Positions 9,880 through 18,145 are shown, counted from the stretch's first letter. The stretch is DNA of 26,325 bases from Chlorokybus atmophyticus (GCA_009103225.1 RHPI01002888.1:312074-338398); one strand, 5' to 3'. The notes: generated by a model not told the origin, from the sequence alone. Made by a program: numbers and translations.

Positions 9880-10574
9880 TTATCAGATACATGGATTGGC
9901 AGCGGTTGAAGTAGCCCACCTGGCTTTTGGTTACTGGCCTTCACTCTCTTTGACTCTTTGACAAATGTCGCACAAGGCTACGTAGTTGCGCACGTTGCTA
10001 TGCATCTCTCGCCAATAACAACGATGCTTCAAGCTTGCCAATGTCCTCTCTAGCCCTTGGTGTCTAGCAATGGGGACATCATGCGCTTCCTTCATCGAGT
10101 GTACCCTCATATGTTGGATGATATGGATGTACATGCGCCCGTGGTGCAAAAGAAGTCCGTCCTTCAATGCCCAGTGATCGCTTGCATTCGGACCCTTTTC
10201 GTTTAACTCTTGCATCTTGCTTCTTCCTTCCACATCTTCATGTAACACGTCTTGTATCTGGTCTACCCACTCAGGCTGCACTTGCGCGAGGACCTCCATC
10301 GCATTCACTCGACTCATGCTTCGACCACACTATTGGACGTACCGGGCTTGTACTCGATGTCAAAGTTGAAAAGCTGAAAGAACTCCAACCATCGTGCTTG
10401 TCTCTGACATAAATGAGGCTGTGTTTGTAAGTACCTCAGTGGAGAATGATCCGTCTCAAGCACGAACTTCTTGTCTTCTAGGAAACAACGCCATTGTCGT
10501 AATGTCATTACTTGCGCCAAGAGCTCCTTCTCGTGCACGGGGTAGTTCAGCTCCGCATCACTCATTTTCTTGTT
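9880..10574 (-). pseudogene. Fragment C2: chromovirus RNase H end and integrase zinc-finger region
   Basis: Read on the minus strand, this begins inside RNase H at KKMSDAELNYPVHEKELLAQ, closely matching element D at about 25120. It continues through the RNase H end, the linker, and the integrase HHCC zinc finger (KEAHDVPIARHQGLERTLAS; CDICQRVK) to QKPGGLLQPLP. It then loses similarity near 9880, before the integrase catalytic core. An in-frame stop near 10315 and a frameshift near 9931 break it. Its RT part is absent; what precedes it on the minus strand is element B. It is probably the distal piece of the same copy as fragment C1 (20445-21512), which has the same orientation and family. Confidence 0.85.
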
Positions 10575-10612
10575 AAACAGACTGTGTCGTAGTGCACACA
10601 GTCAACAAGCCA

Positions 10613-10620
10613 CCCCCCCT
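10613..10620 (-). other. Candidate polypurine tract of element B
   Basis: On the minus strand AGGGGGGG lies about 40 bases after the end of the pol reading frame and is followed by TGGCTTGTTGACTG. The same 14 bases occur on the minus strand about 150 bp upstream of the PBS-like site at the other end of the element. This is what a polypurine tract and LTR start would look like, but the LTR match is too short to be certain. Confidence 0.4.
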
Positions 10621-10658
10621 GAGATTCTGGGGTAGCCCTCTGCTCCAGAACTCAGTTC

Positions 10659-11267
10659 CTACCGACTGTGTGGGGGACCGTTGATGCGGCAGTCATCGCA
10701 CTAGTACTCCCACAAGGGTACTGCGTCCAGTGGAGGGTCAAGGCAGTAGCAGTGCATGCCTTGATTACAGCCGTCGCATAACATCATCAATGGGTCGTCG
10801 TCGGCGCTGCCACACTTCTCGCATCGGGTGCTGCGCAGCGGACGCGGGTGCTGGATCTTGGTGAAGCCAGCAATGTAAGGGAGATGACAGGGCGCGCAGT
10901 TGACCATGTTGTCCTTCATGCGCTCGCCTCGTTGTCCCAACAGGTCCAGTACCCCTGTGGGGTGCACCTTCAATACCTTGTAGATAGCACGCCCGACGGA
11001 GGTATCGAGGGTGTCGCGTGTAGACGCCATACGGTAGACGAAGTCTCCTGACTCGAAGCGGCGCTCCCGCTCCTTGTAGAAACCACTGCGCACACGCTCG
11101 TAACGCAGCGTGTCGCGGTGCTGCGCGATGCGCAGGTTGTTGAAGGCCATGGGGACTGTGTGTTCGAACAGCGCACTGCGCACTGTTAGATCATACAACA
11201 TGTCGTCAGGGTTGTCGAGATTGTCCACCACTCTGTCGACCTCCTGCTGTGCGCGGAAAGGGAGCAA
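10659..11267 (-). pseudogene. Element B pol C-terminus: integrase end and PHD zinc finger
   Basis: This frame takes over from the integrase frame near 11260 after a one-base frameshift in the shared segment (IAPF...). It carries the integrase C-terminal region to about 10850. It then enters a PHD-type zinc finger: CEKC, CDGC, MHCYC (His plus Cys), DPPLDAVPLWEY, then CDDC. The spacing is C-x2-C, C-x2-C, H-x2-C, C-x2-C, the Cys4-His-Cys3 pattern of PHD fingers. An in-frame TAG (10701-10703) falls immediately before the last Cys pair, and the frame then runs on to a second TAG at 10659-10661. PHD fingers read the histone H3 tail. In this position the domain replaces the chromodomain of chromoviruses. 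Tryptophan TGG to TAG is the simplest explanation of the inner stop. Confidence 0.85.
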
Positions 11268-12060
11268 TGGCTGCCTTGAACAGTAGATAGTATGGGCTGT
11301 ACTCTCGCAGGGCTGCCTGCTTGGACAGCCGGTAGCCCATTGCTACCCATGGGAGGTGATCATCCCAGGTATTCTTCTCGTAGGCGAGGACGTACTTGCG
11401 CAGTGCCTTCTTGATGGTCTGCACGGTACGCTCGGCGAGGCCGTCGGCCTGCGGGTGGTCGCGTGAGGTGCGACGGTGGTCGATGAAGCATCTGTCGATA
11501 AGCTTGTCGAAGGCTCCTCTGAACTCCGTACCCTGGTCGGTGATGACTTCAGCGCAGCTGCCGAAGCGTCCGAGTACATGGGAGAGGAAAGCCTGGGCTA
11601 CTCCCTCACTGCTCTTGTCGGGCAGGGGCACCAGCTCCACCCACTTGGAGAAGTGCTCGATCATGACGAGGATGTAGCGGTTGCCTCGCGCTGAGGGCGC
11701 TAGGTCTCCGAGGATGTCCAGTCCCCAGCGGTAGAACAACCCGGAAATGGGAAGGGGATGCAAGGTGGCATTGCGCGTGTTGAGGCTGGCGCGAACCATG
11801 TCACACTGCTGACAGTTGCTGACGAACTCCCGCACCTGTCTGTGCACCCCATACCACCAGTATTGGGTCCTGACAAGGCTGACCGTGCGCTTGACACCGA
11901 AGTGCCCGAGCTCGGTGTGAAGGGAGGAGATGATGCCTTCACGTGCAGCTGGTGTGGGGACCTCCTGATCTGCATCTTGTATCCGTCGATACAGCCTGTC
12001 GTTGGCCCAGCGGTGACGCTGAGTGCGTTGCCGGACGCGGTCCTTCTCGCGTGCGCTCAT
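11206..12060 (-). pseudogene. Element B integrase
   Basis: Integrase inserts the cDNA into the host chromosome. The N-terminal zinc finger is complete (HTELGHFG ... CQQC, H-x4-H and C-x2-C). The DDE core shows Asp in GLDILGDL, Asp in VITDQGTEF and Glu in ADGLAERT about 35 residues later. The frame is the same as that of the RT-RNase H segment upstream, separated from it only by an in-frame TAG at 12082-12084. After about residue 265 a frameshift moves the reading into the 11267-10659 frame. The residues needed for catalysis are all present, so the damage is limited to stops and shifts. Confidence 0.92.
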
Positions 12061-12081
12061 GCCTGCTGGAAGTTGTCCAGT

Positions 12082-13989
12082 CTAAAGCAGTGCGAGGGAT
12101 GGCTCGTCCAGCCAGATGTCTTGTCGTGTGTCGGTGGGTGCCAGCTCCTCATCATCCACCTCAGGGTCGCCAGCGATTGCTTCTTCTGATAAAGGATCGG
12201 TGGTGGTGATGGCGGGCTCGAGAGCAGGCATGTCCCCGTCTGCTGCTGCCTCAGCGATTTGAGTCCTGCGTCCTGAGCGTAGCGCAGCGACAGCGAACAT
12301 GGTGGCCACACCTGAAGGTGCAGCTGTAGGACCCAACTCATGTCGGGCGCCTGTGGCGTCGTTGGTGCTGAGGTGGGGGTTACGGCTGAGGCCATCCGCA
12401 TCCTGGTTGGCAAGGCCTGCGCGGTGTTCCACCTCGAAGTCGTACTCCTGGAGCAGCAGCGCCCATCGTGCTAACTTTCCTGTCAGGTGCTGATTGTTCA
12501 TTAACCACTTGAGGGGTTGATGGTCAGTGACCAGTTGGAACTGCCGTCCAAACAGGAAGGGTCGGAAGAAGGAGATGGCCCACACTGCGGCGAGACACTC
12601 CCCTTCGTAGCTGCTGTAGTTGGCCTCAGCACTGTTGTTGCTGCGGCTGGCGTACGACACTACGCGCTCCTTCTTGTTGTTGTCATGCTGTACGAGCACG
12701 GCCCCCATGCCGAGCTTGCTCCAGTCTGTGTGCAGGATGAACGACCTGGTGTAGTCAGGGCGTTGCAGAATGGGAGCTGTGGTGAGGCGGAGCTTCAGCT
12801 CCTGAAAGGCCTCATGTTGTGCCTCCTTCCACAAGAACTCGGTGTCCTTCTTCAGAAGTTCGTTGAGAGGCCTTGCGATCTTGGCAAAGTCCTTGACAAA
12901 CCGGCGGTAATGGTTGGCAAGGCCGAGGAAGGCCCGCAGCCGCGTGAGGTCTGTGGGGGCAGGGATAGCCACCAGTGCCTCCACTTTGGCCTGCTGTACG
13001 TACACATCATGGGGCACAATCATGTGTCCTAGGTAGGGTACCTTGTGGGTGAAGAAGGTGCACTTGTCAGGGTGCACCGTCATCCCGACTTCCTTCAGCC
13101 TCTGTAGCACCTCTTCGATGTGCTGGAGATGCTCCTCATTGCTGTGACTGAAGATGAGGATGTCGTCGATGTAGCAGCGTGCGAAGTCCAACCCCTTGAG
13201 GGCTTTGTCCATGACGCGCTGGAACTTGGCCGGAGCGTTCTTCAGTCCGAAGGGCATGACCTTCCACTGGTACAGCTGCCGGTTTCCCCAGAAGGAAGTC
13301 TTGTGCTTGTCCTCCTCCTTGATGGCGATCTGGTTGTACCCTTGGCGCATATCCAGGATACTAAAGACTGTGCATTCTCCTACATCGTCAAAGATGCCTT
13401 CTGCGGTAGGCATTGGATACATGTCCTGCTTGGTCTTGTTGTTGAGGGGGCGATAGTCGCCACACATGCGCCGGTCTGTCCAGTTGCCTGCTGAATCTTT
13501 CTTCAGGGGCATGACGGTCGCGGCCGCAAAGTCCGATGTGGACTCCTCGATCAGGCCTGCATCTAGCAGCGCCTTGCACCTCTGTTCCACCAAATCTTCT
13601 TCTAGCTTGGAGAGGCGGTACTGTCTTCTGAACACCGGTTCGGTGTCCACTAGTTCAATGTCCATCTGGTATGCTGAGCAGATGCCCAGCTCCTTCACAC
13701 TGAAGCTGAATTGGCTCCTCCACTTGTTGAGGAGAGCCTCGAGTTGCTCTCGAGTCTGGCCTGTGGCCAGCGGTCCAATGGCGTGGGACCACGAGGTAGC
13801 ATTGGCGACCACTGGAATGTCTTCCACAGTGACTGCTGCCTGCTCCTCCATATGGGCGGTCTCGAGGGCGGTGTGTGCTGCTTTGGTCTCCGAAAAGCGA
13901 GCAATCCACCCCCCAGCCAGGTGTTCGAGCTCCTGGAAGGACACATGGCGGTCCTGGAAAGCAAAGCACATTTCCAAGTACCACACCAT
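12082..13989 (-). pseudogene. Element B reverse transcriptase - RNase H
   Basis: This 635-codon open segment is the largest intact piece of element B. RT motifs include AAATVMPLKK, RMCGDYRPLN, the palm LDMRQGYNQIAI, MPFGLKNAPAKFQ and the catalytic YIDDILIFSH, with both aspartates kept. RNase H follows (HTDWSKLGMGAVLVQH; YEGECLAAVWA; TDHQPLKWLM). The first 20 or so residues (MVWYLEMCFAF) are really the C-terminus of the methyltransferase, because the frame is continuous with it across a TAA at 13996-13998. At the other end it continues in frame into integrase across the TAG at 12082-12084. The true product was therefore a long fused polyprotein. No protease signature (D-T/S-G) lies between the methyltransferase and RT. 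Confidence 0.93.
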
Positions 13990-13995
13990 GCTGTT

Positions 13996-15023
13996 TTAAT
14001 CCATGGCGCGCCCTAACAACTGACACTGTTGACTGATTGTCAGCGTGGAGCCTGTGATGCTGCCTGAAAAGAATCCCGTAGCACGCTCGCGCTCACGGGC
14101 ATTGGGTTCTTCCAGCTGTCCAGTGTTGGAGTCTAACACCATGCCGTCGCCTCCATTGCGGAACGCGTAGGAGCCTGGATAGGATACAAGTGTGGGTAAT
14201 GCGCGGCGCCTGACCAGGCTGGTTGCACTGGTAGAAGTGGTGGCGGTCAAGGCGTGTGACCGGTTGCGATGTGCCAGGGTCCAGGATGTCATCGACGACG
14301 AGATTTCGTGGCCGATTGCTGTATAGGTATTTTGCCAGAAACAGGTCCTCCACAATGGCCAGATTGGTCCACTTGGCGCGGACGCGGTGTGCGCGAGATC
14401 CATGACGCGCGGCGTTGATTTTGAGAGGATGCCCCAGCAAGGAGCATACTTGTCGATAGGCCTTGGCGACGTGATGCCGCTTGTCATCCTCGGAGTGCAC
14501 ATTCTCGATGATGTACCCCAAGGGCCTAGCGATCTGACTGGTCTGCAGGAGTTTGATGACTCTCATTAGCTCCCAGAACGGCTGTAGGCGAGGATCAGAG
14601 AGCCCGTGGCCTCTGCCTGCCCTGGAGTGCCCTTGACACTCCCATCGTGCTATCAGCAGGCCAATGTTGCCGTCGCCTGCAGGTGATCCTTGGTAATCCA
14701 GCGGATGTCCTGCGGCAGAGCCTTCTGGCTCCCTAGCTACATGCTACATGAGTGGTACAATAGCTAGCAGTAGGCTGGGGCTCGCGCGGTCTTCATGCTG
14801 GTAGCCCGGGCGTGGGGCTGGGTGTAGGCATGCTCGAGAAGGACTGGCATGCGAGGGTAGATGGCATGACAGCTGTCGTGCCTGCCATGGTCGAGGGCAA
14901 CCTTGTCTCGGACAGGCTGCGGAGGAGTGCTAGTGCTGCACGCATGCTAGTGCCGTGCATTGCATTGGAGTCATGTAAGCAAAAGACAACCCCCCAATCG
15001 TGGGCATAGGCTTGAAGATGAGC
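13996..15023 (-). pseudogene. Element B C5 cytosine DNA methyltransferase (DNMT) domain
   Basis: The region between gag and RT encodes a C5 cytosine methyltransferase, which transfers a methyl group from S-adenosylmethionine to cytosine in DNA. Visible pieces are a degenerate SAM-binding region (GTSMRAALALLRS, about 14950-14910), ALPQDIRWITKDHLQ (about 14720-14680), motif IV ECQGHSRAGRGHGLSDPRL with the nucleophile Cys codon at 14636-14638, motif VI ENV at 14498-14506 with its catalytic Glu, and motifs VIII-X (ALPTLVSYPGSYAF, RERERATGF, LLGRAMD) ending at 13999. The residue before the catalytic Cys is Glu where most families have Pro. At least three frameshifts, a 144-bp insertion (14731-14874) and a terminal TAA break it. 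Its final frame is that of RT, and its start is in frame with gag after a TAG, so it lay inside the Gag-Pol polyprotein. Confidence 0.85.
14731..14874. repeat. 144-bp repeat, copy 1, inserted in the DNMT domain
   Basis: This segment is identical to 20301-20444 except for one base (14760 A, 20330 G), in the same orientation. Removing it joins GGCT to GTCG and restores the methyltransferase reading frame exactly (the codons before LPQDIRW become continuous), so it is an insertion. A 3-base GCT on each side may be a target duplication. It contains the fold-back CTAGCTAC ... TAGCTAG near its left end. Its class is not recognised; a short non-autonomous element or a fragment of an LTR are both possible. 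Confidence 0.85.
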
Positions 15024-16105
15024 CTACGCGGTGTTCAGTGCAGTGGACGAGCCGATGCCGCTCGCCACCTTTGTGGTATCTTCCAATCGGTGTTGAGTGA
15101 GTGCTGGAAGGGTGTGAACCTCTGGTAGCGGGAAGACGCGATCATCGCGGGCGACACGCGTGGTGCGCTCCCCCCCCCGCCCGAAGGTGATGGTAGTGGG
15201 GTCTGCTCCGTGCAGGATGGTTTCCCATGCTCGCTCAGCTTGCTTACCAGTTGGGACAGCCTGAGTGACGTCGAGAGCGGGCAGAGTGGCTGCGCGTGTC
15301 GCTGCAGAGACAGCGGGCTCGACGATGGCAATTGTGGCAGTTGCGACGGTACCGGTCGGTGGTGCGAGAATTGTCTCAACGCCTACGGACAGAGGCACTG
15401 CTGCAGTGGGAAGTGCACCGCCCACTGGTGCAGATTCGGTAGAGATGACGGCTGTTGCCATTGTGCTCACCAGTGTCGGCGTCCCGGTGTCCATCGGTGT
15501 ACCAGGTTGTGGTGCAACTGGAGTGGGTGCTGCTGACATTGGTGGAGTCGACGTTGTAGCCGGTGTGGCTGTTGCTGCGGAGGCAGCACCACTGGTGGCT
15601 TCGGAGGAGGTGCCTGCTGATGTTGTTGCAGCTTCCCCTCGTGCTCGTCGTGATGGTTGCACGCGGAACCGAGTGTTTCTGTCTCTCTCGCGTTTTGCAG
15701 CCATCAGCGCCCATCGGGCAGCGTAGCAGGCGCGGTAGTCCTGCTCCTTGTTTTCCTCCAAGCGTGCCATACGCGCCATGAGGGCTGCCATATGATCATC
15801 AGCTGGTGGGTTGGCTGAAGCCTTGGCGGCAACAGTGGCAGCGCGCGGACGTGTCTCTGGTCCCTTACGCTGAGGAGGTCTGTTCTTCCCCCTGTAGCCT
15901 TGCTCTTCCTTGCGAACACTGGCGTTGTTGTTGTTGTTACTGCCACCAGCGTTGTTGCTGTTGTGGGCTCCAGTGTTGTTGCTATTGTAGCCACTGAAGT
16001 GGTTGCCAGTGTGGCCTCCAGTGTTGTTGCTGTTGTAGCCACTGAAGTTGTTGCCAGTGTGGCCTGCAGTGTTGTTGCTGTTGTAGCCACCGGAGTAGTT
16101 GTGGT
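15024..16105 (-). pseudogene. Element B gag, second part (downstream of element E)
   Basis: This is the C-terminal part of the element B gag, separated from the first part by element E. It opens with about three copies of an Asn/Gly-rich unit of roughly 16 residues (FSGYNSNNTGGHTGN), then a basic stretch, a short charged helix (MAALMARMARLEENKEQ) and a long low-complexity Ala/Thr/Pro region. It stops at TAG (15024-15026), and the same frame continues into the methyltransferase region, so the stop may be a readthrough site or a mutation. No protease motif is seen. The Met encoded near 16214 lies inside element E's LTR and is not the natural start. Confidence 0.8.
16101..16105. other. Target-site duplication of element E, left copy
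   Basis: GTGGT immediately before the TGTTG start of the left LTR; the same five bases follow the right LTR at 18141-18145. Five bases is the usual length for LTR retrotransposons. Collapsing the two copies restores the gag frame of element B. Confidence 0.95.
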
Positions 16106-16562
16106 TGTTGAAGGTATTACATGGGTGATGCTTGTATCCGGTCAGCTTGCCCTTCATACAGGAGTCGAGGGCCGAAGGTACCAGGAAGAAGCGCGTGGAC
16201 TTCAGACTTAGCAAGACGGTCGAGTCATGACGGACTCCGGAGCAGGCTGCTTAGTAGAGCCTTGAGAGAAATCGCGTAGCTTTGTGAATACGTAAGCTTA
16301 GCAGGCGTGGCTTAGCTTGTTGAAAAGCTCTGGTTGTGAGCTAGACAGCGTAGCTTACAGAACAGCAATCGGCTGAGTATAACGCACGCGGTGCTTGCCA
16401 ATGTAGACGTGTGTAGAGACTGGCGGTGTATAAAGCCCAGACTTGTTGCAATGAAGATAAGAGGTCACGATGTAGCATATGTGCGGATGCTATGGCGGCA
16501 GTAGCAGTCATGCTCTTGTGTTGATGTTGTTGGCGTGTCACTTGCACGTGTGTATGTCAACA
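16106..16562 (+). repeat. Element E 5' LTR
   Basis: It starts TGTTG and ends CAACA, a perfect 5-base terminal inverted repeat. Compared with the 3' LTR, I find substitutions in GAGTATA(A/G)CGC, GGCGG(T/G)GTATAAAG, TAGCAT(A/G)TGTG and GTCAC(T/A)TGCAC, and no length difference. Confidence 0.97.
16429..16434 (+). promoter_or_regulatory. TATA box in element E 5' LTR
   Basis: TATAAA in the context GGTGTATAAAGCCCAG, 324 bases into the LTR; the same site is at 18007-18012 in the 3' LTR. This is the likely promoter core of the element. Confidence 0.6.
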
Positions 16563-16575
16563 GGTTATGGGCCCA
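16563..16575 (+). other. Primer-binding site of element E, half-tRNA(iMet) type
   Basis: GGTTATGGGCCCA directly abuts the 5' LTR. It is complementary to the anticodon stem-loop of initiator methionine tRNA, not to its 3' end. Drosophila copia and yeast Ty5 prime from such a cleaved initiator tRNA. This marks E as a Ty1/copia-type element and differs from the 3'-end site in element D. Confidence 0.8.
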
Positions 16576-16681
16576 CACATGCTTGTGTAGGTTGATGGAG
16601 TGTGTTACAATTGTATGTATAGCTGTAGTTGCTTTGTGGTAGTGTGGGGTTGTGAGGTCTGTGAGCAGAGAGGCCACCAGC

Positions 16682-16825
16682 ATGGACAGCTTGAAGATTG
16701 CAATTGGACTACTGTACGTTGACGACTACAACACTTGGAGTGTGAAGATGGAGCTACTACTGGCCCACAAGGAGATGCGGAAGTACATGGATCAAGAGGA
16801 GGAGATGATGGAGATCTTCTGGTGA
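16682..16825 (+). pseudogene. Element E copia-type gag, N-terminal remnant (47 codons)
   Basis: An ATG opens a 47-codon frame beginning MDSLKIAIGLLYVDDYNTWS, followed by VKMELLLAHKEMRKYM. The pattern (a Leu-rich start, then DDYNTWSVKME, then LLLAHK) is that of the N-terminal gag domain of plant copia elements, in which a tryptophan follows N-Y-x-x-W. It ends in TGA at 16823-16825, far short of a full gag. It could still serve as a short cis-acting packaging region. Confidence 0.75.
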
Positions 16826-16839
16826 CTGAAGAAGAGTAC

Positions 16840-17240
16840 GTGAAGTACTTGGTAGAGGAGGCGTCCTTGATACGTAGGAGCTGAAGATGTCAGCTCGTGT
16901 TGCTGAGTGCGAGGAGTACTTGGTGGAGCGTGGTGAAGCGCTCTGAGGAATGCGAGAGGCAACCCGTGGTAAGCACGTTGATGTGCTTGGTGGAAGGAAG
17001 GGGAGCAGATGGCAACCCTTGAGGTCGAGCACGGTGGAGTGTTTAATGGACCTTCTGAGAAGGGGAGCGAGGGCATACCTTGGTGAAGCACGCTAAAGTG
17101 CTTGGTACTTTGGTTGAAGCATGTGGAGTGCTTAGCTGAAGGTGCATGCGAGGAAGCGTGATGAGCATCCTGGAAGCGTGATCACTTGGAAGCTGGACAT
17201 GGAGCATCCTGGAGGCGTGAAGCTTGGAGGCTATAAGCAG
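16840..17240. repeat. Degenerate inverted-repeat units inside element E
   Basis: Imperfect copies of a motif like AAGCACGNNNANGTGCTT recur at about 16971-16988, 17026-17044, 17085-17105 and 17116-17136. Each is itself a near-palindrome (AAGCAC ... GTGCTT). Related units AAGCGTGAT and GGAGCATCCTGGA repeat further on to about 17225. No protein of known type is encoded. Confidence 0.65.
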
Positions 17241-17683
17241 AAGCATGTGGACGTGGACATGAAGATGGCCATGGTGTGCGCAAGGTTGCTACATTGACAA
17301 GGGTGGTTGAGGATGGAGTTGCAAGATACCACAAGGTCATGAGTAACAAGGAGGCACAAGTAGGTTGCGATTGCGGAGCCCGTGGGAGCTGCAAGTGGTG
17401 GAAAGCAAGTTGACCAGAGGAGTCATGGGCTGATACCAGCGGCGGAGGCACGTCAACGAGGACAGATGCAGCGGGTGCATGAAGGCAACATGCATGTACA
17501 GCAAGGAGCAAGGTTGGTGGTCAACCATGAGGCTCGAGTTGCTGTGGATGTGAATGACTTCAAGATCATCCATGAGAAGCATGGAGGCATGAGACAAAAA
17601 AAGGTGAAGGCTTGCATGAGAGCAAGCGGTGTGCGTGAGTAATGGAGGAGCTGATGTTGAAGGACAAGCTGCCCGCGTGGGAG

Positions 17684-18140
17684 TGTTGAAGGTATTACAT
17701 GGGTGATGCTTGTATCCGGTCAGCTTGCCCTTCATACAGGAGTCGAGGGCCGAAGGTACCAGGAAGAAGCGCGTGGACTTCAGACTTAGCAAGACGGTCG
17801 AGTCATGACGGACTCCGGAGCAGGCTGCTTAGTAGAGCCTTGAGAGAAATCGCGTAGCTTTGTGAATACGTAAGCTTAGCAGGCGTGGCTTAGCTTGTTG
17901 AAAAGCTCTGGTTGTGAGCTAGACAGCGTAGCTTACAGAACAGCAATCGGCTGAGTATAGCGCACGCGGTGCTTGCCAATGTAGACGTGTGTAGAGACTG
18001 GCGGGGTATAAAGCCCAGACTTGTTGCAATGAAGATAAGAGGTCACGATGTAGCATGTGTGCGGATGCTATGGCGGCAGTAGCAGTCATGCTCTTGTGTT
18101 GATGTTGTTGGCGTGTCACATGCACGTGTGTATGTCAACA
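17684..18140 (+). repeat. Element E 3' LTR
   Basis: A 457-bp copy of the 5' LTR, preceded by GCGTGGGAG, a degraded form of the G-rich tract that normally precedes copia 3' LTRs. It is followed by the GTGGT duplication at 18141-18145. Confidence 0.97.
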
Positions 18141-18145
18141 GTGGT
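18141..18145. other. Target-site duplication of element E, right copy
   Basis: GTGGT directly after the CAACA end of the right LTR, matching 16101-16105. Confidence 0.95.

Larger units (their letters stand above)
16106..18140 (+). mobile_element. Element E: non-autonomous Ty1/copia-type LTR retrotransposon nested in element B gag
   Basis: Two 457-bp LTRs (16106-16562 and 17684-18140) flank 1121 bp of internal sequence, with a perfect 5-bp target duplication. The tRNA primer site and a gag remnant show it lies on the plus strand, opposite to element B. The internal part has a broken copia gag start and a repetitive region, and no RT, RNase H or integrase, so it depended on another element for mobilisation. 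I counted 4 substitutions between the LTRs, so the insertion is recent. It inserted in the codons for the C-terminal side of the two zinc knuckles of B's gag. Confidence 0.95.

Noticed and set aside
13466-13999. 177-codon plus-strand open frame opposite the RT of element B
   Set aside because: It lies antisense to a clear RT-RNase H frame and shows no recognisable motif; it is open only because of the base composition of the real gene.
17382-17642. 86-codon open frame inside element E
   Set aside because: It resembles no protein I know and lies in the degenerate interior of a non-autonomous element, so I did not call it a gene.
17337-17792. Minus-strand open frames starting MLSLKSTRFFLV at both LTRs of element E
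   Set aside because: The same start appears twice only because it lies in the duplicated LTR. It is not a gene start, including for the downstream gag part of element B.
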